DNA of 64,000 nt from JBKECF01 sp047974375. Lineage in GTDB: Bacteria > Bacillota > Clostridia > Lachnospirales > CAMZNU01. A program made the translations under genes and the position numbers. The stretch is taken from NCBI GenBank assembly GCA_047974375.1, contig JBKECF010000078.1, forward strand, positions 1-64,000, given 5' to 3'. Below the pieces are notes generated by a model. That model searched no databases, had not been told where the DNA came from, and saw nothing but the letters and a program-made list of their open reading frames with translations. Below, in pieces: positions 36,026 to 44,109 of this stretch (positions are counted from its first letter, which is position 1; the number at the start of each line of letters is the position of its first letter).

Positions 36026-36985
36026 TTACCACAAACTATTATCGGATATTTTACTTGTTATCCAATTTACAAATATTAGTAGTACTGAATTTATTACAGA
36101 ATTAAAGAGGCCTATTGCTGCAGAAAATGACATTTCATTATTTCTAAGACCAACTTTATAAACATAGGTAGAAATAATTTCTGAAACATTAAGGTTTAAA
36201 TTGTTTTGTAATAAATATGCTTTTTCAAAACCAATTGAAAATAAACTTCCACAATTTAAAATAAGGAGAATTGTCATTACTGGTATTAAAAATGGAAAAT
36301 CTATATGTCGTATTATTTGAAACTTAGATGCCCCGTCAACATAGGCGGCCTCGTGGTATTCTGGGCTTACACCGGACAAAGTTGCGAAATAAATAACGGA
36401 ACTATATCCCATGGTTTGCCACACACCACTCCACACATATATATGTCTCCACATACTTTCTTCACCCATAAAATTTATGGGACTAACTCCAAAAAATTCA
36501 AGTATATTGTTTACTAGGCCAACTCTAGGCGAAAGAAAAAGCATTAACATACCACACATAACAACAGTAGAAATAAAATTTGGTGCGTAAGTTGCTGTAT
36601 GTATTACTTTTCTATACCTTTTATGCCTAAAAGAGTTAAGCAACAGGGCTAGTATAATAGGTATGGGAAACCCTGCAATAAGGGAATATAGGCTAAGGCT
36701 AAAAGTGTTCCAAATAATTTGCATACTATTTGCTGAACTAAAAAATCTTTGGAAATGCTCTAGCCCTACCCATCTACTTCCCCAAATTCCTGCCCTTGCA
36801 GAATAATCTCTAAAAGCTATTTGTACGCCGTATAGTGGCAAATAAGAATATATAAAAGTTATAATAAGCCCTGGAAGTACAAAGAGTAGCAAGCTTGTGC
36901 TGGCAAGCATATTTTTCAGCCATTTAGGTTGACGCAGTCGCCAATTTTCATACGCCTCCTTATTAAATATAGATGATTTTTTCAT
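36026..36985 (-). CDS. ABC sugar-importer permease, LplB type (second system)
   Basis: A 319-residue permease with about six spans. The EAA loop reads EAAYVDGASKFQII and the C-terminus ITSKISDNSLW matches the LplB group (the paralogue at 4620 ends VSGNSLL). It should form a heterodimer with the next permease. AAGGAAGTGATAAA precedes the ATG. Confidence 0.9.
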   Translation of the reverse strand: MKKSSIFNKEAYENWRLRQPKWLKNMLASTSLLLFVLPGLIITFIYSYLPLYGVQIAFRDYSARAGIWGSRWVGLEHFQRFFSSANSMQIIWNTFSLSLYSLIAGFPIPIILALLLNSFRHKRYRKVIHTATYAPNFISTVVMCGMLMLFLSPRVGLVNNILEFFGVSPINFMGEESMWRHIYVWSGVWQTMGYSSVIYFATLSGVSPEYHEAAYVDGASKFQIIRHIDFPFLIPVMTILLILNCGSLFSIGFEKAYLLQNNLNLNVSEIISTYVYKVGLRNNEMSFSAAIGLFNSVINSVLLIFVNWITSKISDNSLW

Positions 36986-37023
36986 TTTATCACTTCCTTT
37001 TTTTACAACTTTAAAAATGCATC

Positions 37024-38013
37024 TTACAAAGAATTTTCCTTAATATAGTCCACTAGTTCATCTACTTTAGCAAAGGCGAGGCCTGTTACTGTATCAGCAC
37101 AGCCATAATAAATTGCAATACGGCCAGTTTCTGCATCTGTAAGAGCTGCACAAGGGAAAACTACATTAGGTACATCTCCTACACATTCGTAATATTCCTG
37201 TGGTGACATTAAATATGGCTTCAATCTGTATTTAACAATCCACGGTTTATCAATATCTAAAATAGCAGCACCATAGCTATATACAAAGCCATTGCAACTA
37301 TTTAACACACCGTGGTAAATCATAAGCCAACCTTCAGTTGTTTCAATTGGAATAGGACCTGCGCCAATTTTTGTAGACTGCCATGCCGAGTCATTTCCTT
37401 TTACTGTGGACATAACATGTCTGTGTCTTCCCCAAAATTCCATGTCCTTAGATTGACTATAAAAAATATCTCCAAAAGGCGTGTGGCCTGTGTCGGAAGG
37501 TCTGCTAACCATTCCATATAGGCCATTTATTTTTCTAGGAAACATAACGCCATTTCTGTTATAAGGTAAAAAAGCATTTTCTATTTGGGTAAAAGTTTTA
37601 AAGTCGAAAGTGTATGCCACGCCTATGGTTGGGCCGTGGTAACCGTTACACCATGTTATATAATACCTGTCTTCAATAAAGCATACACGGGGGTCGTAAC
37701 GATATTCTTTTTTTAGTATTTCCTTTTCTTCTCCTTGAAAAATTATAGGTTCGTGGGCAATATTCCAGTCGATTCCATTGTGGCTAAATCCTACAAAAAT
37801 ATCCATGCTTCTGGACTTACTATCGCATCGAAACACTCCAGCGTATTTATCTTCAAAAGGAACAACAGCACTATTAAAAATACTATTGGAACTTGGAATT
37901 GCATTTCTTTTTATTACTGGATTGTTTTGGTATCTCCAAATTACTTCTTTACAATCCTTTGGTTTTTCTTGCCATGGTATGTTGGGTAATGGGTTTCCCA
38001 TTATTTTTGTCAT
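37024..38013 (-). CDS. Glycoside phosphorylase GH130 (beta-mannoside type)
   Basis: A 329-residue five-bladed propeller enzyme. NPVIKRNAIPSSNSIFNSAV, YAGVFRCDSKSRSMDIFVG, YRYDPRVCFIEDRYYITW and GVMFPRKINGLYGMVSRPSD are typical GH130 segments. The family phosphorolyses beta-mannosides such as mannosyl-glucose, beta-1,4-mannobiose or Man-beta-1,4-GlcNAc, giving mannose 1-phosphate. The roughly 330-residue length fits the GH130_2-like group, which includes Man-GlcNAc phosphorylases; the subfamily call is inference. It is cytoplasmic. AGGAGGTATAT precedes the start. Confidence 0.88.
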   Translation of the reverse strand: MTKIMGNPLPNIPWQEKPKDCKEVIWRYQNNPVIKRNAIPSSNSIFNSAVVPFEDKYAGVFRCDSKSRSMDIFVGFSHNGIDWNIAHEPIIFQGEEKEILKKEYRYDPRVCFIEDRYYITWCNGYHGPTIGVAYTFDFKTFTQIENAFLPYNRNGVMFPRKINGLYGMVSRPSDTGHTPFGDIFYSQSKDMEFWGRHRHVMSTVKGNDSAWQSTKIGAGPIPIETTEGWLMIYHGVLNSCNGFVYSYGAAILDIDKPWIVKYRLKPYLMSPQEYYECVGDVPNVVFPCAALTDAETGRIAIYYGCADTVTGLAFAKVDELVDYIKENSL

Positions 38014-38022
38014 ATATACCTC

Positions 38023-39402
38023 CTATTTCAATTTCAAACATCTTGTAATTGGCGTGTCGCTTTCCCATTTATTTGGGAAATGGATTTCTATTCCATTTCC
38101 TTTTTTTGTGAAATTTATTTTTTCACTGCTACCTACTAAAGTAATTTCTTTAATATTATCTTTAATGTCAAAGCTATATGGTATAAAAATATTTTGGGGA
38201 ACTTCGTCGGTTTCTTTAAATATTTCTATAGCATAGATTACATTATCTTTTTTTGTATAAGCAATGTTACCTTGTTTATAAGGGGCGCAAACACGTGTGC
38301 CATATATTGCATCACCATTTATATCTAACCATTTGCCCATTCCTTTTAGGGAATTTATTGCCCCTTGTGGTATACGTCCATCTGGCTGAGGGCCAACATT
38401 TATGGCTAAATTGCCACCTTTTGCAACTATATCAATTAGTAGTGATACTACTTCCCTAGGCGTTTTGTATTTATCTTCGTAGGCAAAGGAGAAAGAAGTG
38501 CCTAGGGTAATGCAACTTTCCCATGGAATAAATAAAGGTTTTTCTGGCACGCATTGCTCTGGAGTAACATAATTTTCATAAGGGCCACCAACTGTTCTGT
38601 CGGCGCATAACATACCTGGTTGTTTTTCTCTAACTTTATCTATTATTTCACCTAGTTTTATATCTTGTTTATTTTCTTTACACACCCAGCCAGCGTCAAA
38701 CCACATTACGTCCAATGGTCCGTATTCTGTGCCAAGTTCATAAATTTGATTTTGGGTGAAGTCTACAAATTTTTTCCATTCTTCTGTATTTTCCAAAGGG
38801 TTATAAGAAGGGCCTCGGTTTTGCCAAACTGGCTCATCTTCCTTTGTTTTCCAATAACTATCTACATGCCAATCGGCTTTGGAAAAATAAGCTGCTATAC
38901 CAATGTCTCTTTCTCTAAAGGCATCAAATAAGTTTTTGCAAATATCTGCGTATTTATGTGTAGAAAATGGGCAGTCTGGGCTGGTTGTTTTATAGTCGGA
39001 AAATTTAGTATCCCACATACAAAAACCATCGTGATGTTTAGTTGTAAAAATGAAATATTTAATGCCTGCCTCCTTTGCTATTTCTGCCCATTTATTTGGC
39101 TGAAAGCGTATAGGGTTGAAAGTTTTATTTAAGTCGAAATACTGTTTTTTAAAGGCCTCGTTTTCAATATCCCAATCTACACCGCCTTTGGACCATACTC
39201 CGTCTTCATCACTTAATGCCCAAGATTCGACTAAACCTAGTTGGGAATAAGGACCCCAGTGCATCATTAGGGCTAGTTTTTGGTCTTTAAACCATTCTAG
39301 CTTTTCTAAAATTTTTGAGTCATTCGGTGGAATATAATATTCTTCAGTACTATAATTATGTACTCCTTCTTCTACCATGTCTTTTTTTTCTTCTTCTGCC
39401 AT
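38023..39402 (-). CDS. Alpha-L-fucosidase, GH29 (second copy)
   Basis: A 459-residue GH29 enzyme. It contains LEWFKDQKLALMMHWGPYSQ, IKYFIFTTKHHDGFCMWDTK and a nucleophile site PLDVMWFDAGWV. It lacks a signal peptide and carries an acidic N-terminal extension of about 30 residues. The two GH29 copies differ throughout, so they may act on different fucose linkages. ATG 39402 follows AAGGAGGGTATT; a longer frame to 39450 is not needed. Confidence 0.92.
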   Translation of the reverse strand: MAEEEKKDMVEEGVHNYSTEEYYIPPNDSKILEKLEWFKDQKLALMMHWGPYSQLGLVESWALSDEDGVWSKGGVDWDIENEAFKKQYFDLNKTFNPIRFQPNKWAEIAKEAGIKYFIFTTKHHDGFCMWDTKFSDYKTTSPDCPFSTHKYADICKNLFDAFRERDIGIAAYFSKADWHVDSYWKTKEDEPVWQNRGPSYNPLENTEEWKKFVDFTQNQIYELGTEYGPLDVMWFDAGWVCKENKQDIKLGEIIDKVREKQPGMLCADRTVGGPYENYVTPEQCVPEKPLFIPWESCITLGTSFSFAYEDKYKTPREVVSLLIDIVAKGGNLAINVGPQPDGRIPQGAINSLKGMGKWLDINGDAIYGTRVCAPYKQGNIAYTKKDNVIYAIEIFKETDEVPQNIFIPYSFDIKDNIKEITLVGSSEKINFTKKGNGIEIHFPNKWESDTPITRCLKLK

Positions 39403-39418
39403 AATACCCTCCTTATAA

Positions 39419-39512
39419 ATATGGAAATATGTAATATTGGTTAAATACAAAATATTTATATACTACCAATAATAGTATTAGTGTGTTTTAGTATATGGAA
39501 AAATGTAATATT
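39419..39512. repeat. Pair of 20-base direct repeats between GH29 and GH3
   Basis: ATATGGAAATATGTAATATT (39419-39438) and ATATGGAAAAATGTAATATT (39493-39512) differ at one base and lie 54 bases apart. They bracket the GH3-GH29 spacer, which may hold an internal promoter. Purpose unknown. Confidence 0.6.
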
Positions 39513-39513
39513 C

Positions 39514-41733
39514 TTATTTTACTTGTATTTCCGTATTCCAAATTTCTTCAGCTGATTCTTCTAGTATTAACTTTAATTTGCCTGCTTCTACCGTAAAATT
39601 CATATTTTTATCCCAACTAGAAAAATCGGAGTAGTTTAAATTAATTGTAATTTCCTTTGTTTCCTCTGCTTGCAAAAATACTTTCTTAAAGTTTTTCAAT
39701 TCCTTAACACGAGGAACAGTGCTTCTTTGAAGTGGTGATATAAATAAAAGTGGAACACAATAGCCGTCCATTTTTCCTGTATTTTCAACTAATATATTAA
39801 GGGTTAAATCTTCTTTTTTTAGGTCTTCTATTTCAACAACTTTTTTATTTAGAGTTATTTTTTTAAAGGTAAAATTTGTGTAACTTTTGCCACTACCGAA
39901 ATCGTATTGGGCATTTTCCATATTGTAGTATTTACGCCCGCTATAGGATTTTTTATAATTGTAGTATGCAGGTATTTGACCTGTACTTTTTGGAATGGAT
40001 ATTGGAAGTCTTCCTGATGGATTTACTATTCCAAAAAGCACTTCGCTAATGCCTTGACCTCCTTTTATTCCTGGGTAAAAGGAATAAATAAGGCTGTCAA
40101 CTTTATTTGCTAAATTTCCCAAAGTATAGGGGCGGCCGCCTATTACAATTGCAATTGTTTTTTTACTATATTTAATGGCATCTTTTAATAATTTCTGTTG
40201 AACTTCTGGCAATTCAATGGAAGCTGTGTCTACACCTTCGCCACAGTCCATAGTTATGGATGTGCTTGTAATGGCTGCACCGTTGGTATCGAATTCAACT
40301 TCCCCAAAACGGTTGGAATTACCACCTAAAACAACTATGGTTAAATCTGATTTCTTTATGTTTTTGCCCTTAGAAAAAGCTTCCCAATCTTTGGTATATT
40401 CTAGATTGATGTTTAAATTCAAGGATTTAATTGAGTTTTTTATGCCTTCCAAAACTGTTATACCATCTTCTTCTCGCACTTGTGGGCTATAGTCCCCCAG
40501 TTGATTGTATAAGTTGTGTGCATTTGGACCTACTAAAGTAATATTTTTAATATTACTTTTAATAGGAAGAACTTCATTTTTATTTTCCAATAATATAATT
40601 GATTGCCTAGCTATTTCTAAAGTTTCATTGTGTTTAGTATACAAATTTTCTTCTAATAAATTTTCCTCAGCAATTTCATCTATAAAAGGATTTTCGAATA
40701 AACCTCTTTCTCTTTTTAAATTTAATATTTTTAAAACTGCTTCGTCTATTTTTTCTTCAGTAATGTAACCTTTTTCCACTGCCTCATCTAGTTTAGTAAA
40801 AGCGTTGTCCCACAAACTTATATTTATGCCAGAGAGTAAAGCCTCTGCACCAGACAGAACATTGTCGCCGGTTACGGTGTCTAGCCTATCTATGGCACAG
40901 CCATCTGCCATTATAATGCCATCAAATCTCATTTCATCTCGTAAAATGTCCTTGAGTAAAAATTTATTGTTGTGGCAATATATGCCGTCTATTTCGTTGT
41001 AAGCAGCCATTACACCTTTCACATTGGCTTTGGCACAGGCTGCCATTGGAGGTAGATGTATTTCTCTTAATTCTCTTTCGCCAATTCGTGCAGCGCTGGC
41101 ATTTATACCACCTGTGCCTTCTCCTTGAGCTGCAAAGTGTTTGGCTACTACATAAACTCCGCTATTTTGCACTGCTTTTACAACTTCTTCAGCCATTTTA
41201 CTGCACAATACTGGGTCTTCAGAAAAACACTCCTCTGTTCGCCCCCACCTTGGGTCTCTTGCTACATCTAATAGGGAGATTAAAGCTAAATCCACCCCTA
41301 AAGACTTTAATTGCTTTCCACAAATGCTATAGGCATCGTAAATTAATTGAGTATTAAAAGTTGAACCCATGGCTAAATTTACAGGCAATAAATAACCGTC
41401 TAAGGCTTGATGACCGTGAGGGCATTCGCTACTAAGTAGTGCAGGTATTTTTAATCTTGTATTGTCTATTATATATTTTTGCATTGCATTGTATGCTTTA
41501 ATGGCTGTTTTGCCATAAAGACCGTTGCTATAATCTTTTTTAGACCAAGGGTCTGCACGGTAAAGACCATAAAGAGTGCCTATGCCCCCATAATTTTCTA
41601 CTTCCTCTTTAAAAGAAGAGTTAAACTCTATGTCCTTGCCTTTAACTTCGTAAATTTCAAAGCCATATAGTTTTTGGTTTAACTGACCTATTTTTTCTTT
41701 TAAGGTCATTTTTTTTAATATTTCCTTATTCAT
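39514..41733 (-). CDS. Glycoside hydrolase family 3 (beta-glucosidase-like)
   Basis: A 739-residue enzyme with GH3 N-terminal barrel (about 1-310), GH3 C-terminal domain (about 370-600) and a fibronectin-III-like tail. Landmarks: SLLDVARDPRWGRTEECFSE, VVAKHFAAQGEGTGG, and the nucleophile region FDGIIMADGCAIDRL. Members hydrolyse terminal beta-linked glucose, xylose or related sugars; specificity is not readable. No signal peptide. It is the first gene of the glycan operon. The ribosome site (TAGGTG) is weak. Confidence 0.92.
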   Translation of the reverse strand: MNKEILKKMTLKEKIGQLNQKLYGFEIYEVKGKDIEFNSSFKEEVENYGGIGTLYGLYRADPWSKKDYSNGLYGKTAIKAYNAMQKYIIDNTRLKIPALLSSECPHGHQALDGYLLPVNLAMGSTFNTQLIYDAYSICGKQLKSLGVDLALISLLDVARDPRWGRTEECFSEDPVLCSKMAEEVVKAVQNSGVYVVAKHFAAQGEGTGGINASAARIGERELREIHLPPMAACAKANVKGVMAAYNEIDGIYCHNNKFLLKDILRDEMRFDGIIMADGCAIDRLDTVTGDNVLSGAEALLSGINISLWDNAFTKLDEAVEKGYITEEKIDEAVLKILNLKRERGLFENPFIDEIAEENLLEENLYTKHNETLEIARQSIILLENKNEVLPIKSNIKNITLVGPNAHNLYNQLGDYSPQVREEDGITVLEGIKNSIKSLNLNINLEYTKDWEAFSKGKNIKKSDLTIVVLGGNSNRFGEVEFDTNGAAITSTSITMDCGEGVDTASIELPEVQQKLLKDAIKYSKKTIAIVIGGRPYTLGNLANKVDSLIYSFYPGIKGGQGISEVLFGIVNPSGRLPISIPKSTGQIPAYYNYKKSYSGRKYYNMENAQYDFGSGKSYTNFTFKKITLNKKVVEIEDLKKEDLTLNILVENTGKMDGYCVPLLFISPLQRSTVPRVKELKNFKKVFLQAEETKEITINLNYSDFSSWDKNMNFTVEAGKLKLILEESAEEIWNTEIQVK

Positions 41734-42168
41734 AATGCACCTATTTAATGAAATTTGTTTTAGTTTTGTTACTTAATATTTATATTCCATATACTAACAC
41801 AACAGTTAATAATAATACAGTGCTCAAGTAAATTTCATGATATTAACATAAAATATTTAAAAAGTTTATGCGAATTGCATAAAAAATCTATTGGTTTTTT
41901 CAAGATATAAAAAAATAATGTTTCTTAACATTGTAAGAATTATTCTGTAGATGTTTTTTAATCGATACAGTTATATCGATAACTATATAACCTTATGCAT
42001 TATAAACACTTCTAAAAAATAAAAAGATTGTTAAAATATAAATAAGCTAAATGCAAAAATAAGTCAAAACTATAAAATCTAAAAAATTCTTATTTTTTAT
42101 GGTTTTGACCAAAGGGAAAAATAGGACAAAATAACATTCTGAATTTTTATTTATAAGGAGGATTAATC
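41734..42168. promoter_or_regulatory. Divergent control region between glycan locus and redox operon
   Basis: A 435-base AT-rich region without a gene. Palindromes: TTTATGC-gaatt-GCATAAA (41865-41883), TTCTTA-acattg-TAAGAA (41922-41939) and AGTTAT-atcg-ATAACT (41969-41984). A Rex-like site TTGTTAA-aata-TAAATAA (42028-42045) matches the clostridial Rex consensus well in its left half and five of seven in the right. A leader hairpin (42063-42070 with 42102-42109, extended by ATAAAA/TTTTAT) precedes the ADH gene. No -35/-10 pair was assigned. Confidence 0.5.
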
Positions 42169-43359
42169 ATGGCACGTTTTACATTACCAAGAGATATTTA
42201 TCATGGCAGCGGAGAATTAAAAGCATTAAAAACTTTAAAAGGTAAAAAAGCAATAGTAGTTGTTGGTGGCGGAAGTATGAAACGTTTTGGATTTTTAGAC
42301 AAGACTGTAGCATATTTAGAGGAAGCTGGATTTACTGTGAAGTTATTTGAAGGTGTTGAGCCAGACCCATCAGTTGAAACAGTAATGAAAGGTGCGGCAG
42401 TAATGCGTGAATTTGAACCAGACTGGATTGTTTCCATTGGTGGCGGTTCACCTATTGATGCAGCTAAAGCAATGTGGGCTTTTTATGAGTACCCAGACGC
42501 AAATTTCGAAGACTTATGTATTCCTTTCAACTTCCCAGAGCTTAGAACAAAAGCGAAATTCTGTGCAATACCATCTACATCAGGTACAGCAACAGAAGTA
42601 ACGGCTTTTTCAGTAATAACAGATTATGAAAAGGGCATTAAATATCCTTTGGCAGATTTCAACATTACACCAGACGTAGCTATTGTGGACCCAGACTTAG
42701 CAGAAACAATGCCGGAAAAATTAACAGCTTTTACAGGAACAGACGCCTTAACTCATGCAATGGAGGCATATGCATCAGTATTAAATTGTGACTATACAGA
42801 CCCATTGGCATTACACGCAATTAAAATGGTATTTGAATATTTACCAAAGTCTTATGAAGGATGCAAAGAAGCTAGAGCAAGAATGCATAATGCTCAATGT
42901 CTTGCTGGTATGGCTTTCTCCAATGCATTACTAGGCATTGTACATTCAATGGCACATAAAACAGGGGCTGCATATTCTGGCGGTCATATTGTACATGGTT
43001 GTGCCAATGCTATGTATTTACCTAAAGTTATTAAATTTAATGCAAAAGACGAAACAGCAGCAACTCGTTATGCAGAAATTGCAAAATTTGTAGGCTTAAG
43101 TGGAAATTCCAACAAAGAATTAATTGATAAATTAGTAAATAAAATTATAGACTTAAACAAATCTTTAAATATTCCATCATGTATAAAAGATTATGAAGGT
43201 GGAATAATTGACGAAAAAGAATTTATGGATAAATTACCTCAAGTTGCAGAACTTGCTATAGGCGATGCTTGTACAGGTTCGAACCCACGTAAAATAAATC
43301 AAAATGAAATGGAAGAACTTTTAAAATGTTGCTATTTTGATTTAGAGGTTAATTTCTAA
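42169..43359 (+). CDS. Iron-containing alcohol dehydrogenase
   Basis: A 396-residue group III (Fe-dependent) alcohol dehydrogenase. NAD-binding GGGSPIDAAKAMW is at about 91-103; iron ligands fit the Asp in YPLADFNITPDVAIVDPDLA and the His in GIVHSMAHKTGAAYSGGHIVHG. It closely resembles the C-terminal half of the AdhE encoded at 44110 (same DYTDPLALHAIKMVFEYLPK-type stretch), so it is probably an AdhE-related paralogue that reduces aldehydes with NADH. AAGGAGG precedes the ATG. First gene of the redox operon. Confidence 0.92.
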   Translation: MARFTLPRDIYHGSGELKALKTLKGKKAIVVVGGGSMKRFGFLDKTVAYLEEAGFTVKLFEGVEPDPSVETVMKGAAVMREFEPDWIVSIGGGSPIDAAKAMWAFYEYPDANFEDLCIPFNFPELRTKAKFCAIPSTSGTATEVTAFSVITDYEKGIKYPLADFNITPDVAIVDPDLAETMPEKLTAFTGTDALTHAMEAYASVLNCDYTDPLALHAIKMVFEYLPKSYEGCKEARARMHNAQCLAGMAFSNALLGIVHSMAHKTGAAYSGGHIVHGCANAMYLPKVIKFNAKDETAATRYAEIAKFVGLSGNSNKELIDKLVNKIIDLNKSLNIPSCIKDYEGGIIDEKEFMDKLPQVAELAIGDACTGSNPRKINQNEMEELLKCCYFDLEVNF

Positions 43360-43373
43360 ATTTTGTTTTTATT

Positions 43374-43418
43374 GGTAAGAATTAGACCCCCACTGACTGA
43401 CGGATAGGTCTATTGACT
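43374..43418. repeat. Fused remnant of dispersed repeat modules A and B
   Basis: GGTAAGAATTAGACCCC (module A start) is joined directly to CACTGACTGACGGATAGGTCTATTGACT-like sequence (module B end). It occupies the spacer between the alcohol dehydrogenase and rex, and the rex ribosome site follows immediately. Confidence 0.75.
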
Positions 43419-43435
43419 TGTGAAGGAGTATAAAT

Positions 43436-44056
43436 TTGGAAACCAAAAACATATCTCAAACCATATTAGCAAGGCTACCGGGGTATTTGGACTACTTACT
43501 TACATTGCCGGAAGATGACTCTCAATATATTTCCTCAGGGAAAATTGCCGAAGAATTCGCAATGGGTGAAGTTCAAGTTAGAAAAGACTTAGCAGCTGTG
43601 TCTACGGGCGGTAAACCAAAAGTTGGATACCTAAGGGTAGAATTAATAAAAACTTTGGAAGAAATATTGAGGTATAAGGACATAGAAAATGTAGTTATAG
43701 TAGGTGCAGGTAAATTAGGAAGCGCATTAATAAACTATAATGGTTTTGAAAGATATGGATTAAATATATCAATGGCATTTGATGTAGACAAGGAAGTAAT
43801 TGAAAAAAATATATTAAACAAGCCAGTGCTGCCTTTAAAGGATTTTACACAAACTTGTAAAAATAATAATATAAAAATTGGCATAATTGCAACACCAGCA
43901 AAAGACGCACAATCCATATGCGATTTAATGGTGGAAAGTGGAATATTAGCTATAATGAATTTTACAGCAACAACCCAGCTTAAAGTACCTAAATATATTT
44001 CCTTGCAAAATGTTAATATAGCATCTATGCTAGCCCTGCTTAAAGTTAATCTATAA
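43436..44056 (+). CDS. rex: Redox-sensing transcriptional repressor Rex
   Basis: A 206-residue repressor. The winged-helix DNA-binding half (about 1-80) includes SSGKIAEEFAMGEVQVRKDL; the NAD(H)-binding Rossmann half has VVIVGAGKLGSALINY (about 85-100). Rex leaves DNA when NADH rises and typically controls adhE, hydrogenase and butyrate genes in clostridia. The start is TTG 43436, placed seven bases after GAAGGAG; no nearer ATG exists. Its place inside an operon with two alcohol dehydrogenases and hydrogenases suggests it controls its own operon. Confidence 0.95.
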   Translation: METKNISQTILARLPGYLDYLLTLPEDDSQYISSGKIAEEFAMGEVQVRKDLAAVSTGGKPKVGYLRVELIKTLEEILRYKDIENVVIVGAGKLGSALINYNGFERYGLNISMAFDVDKEVIEKNILNKPVLPLKDFTQTCKNNNIKIGIIATPAKDAQSICDLMVESGILAIMNFTATTQLKVPKYISLQNVNIASMLALLKVNL

Positions 44057-44109
44057 AGTTGTAAAAATAAAAACGTAATTTTTGTTTTTATTTGTGAAGG
44101 AGAATACAT
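44057..44109 (+). repeat. Short relative of the gene-end repeat before adhE
   Basis: AAATAAAAAC (44065-44074) and GTTTTTATTT (44084-44093) form perfect 10-bp arms directly after the rex stop. The last arm runs into TTTGTGAAGGAG, the adhE ribosome site. It looks like a truncated form of the repeats ending TTTTTATTTGC. Confidence 0.5.
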
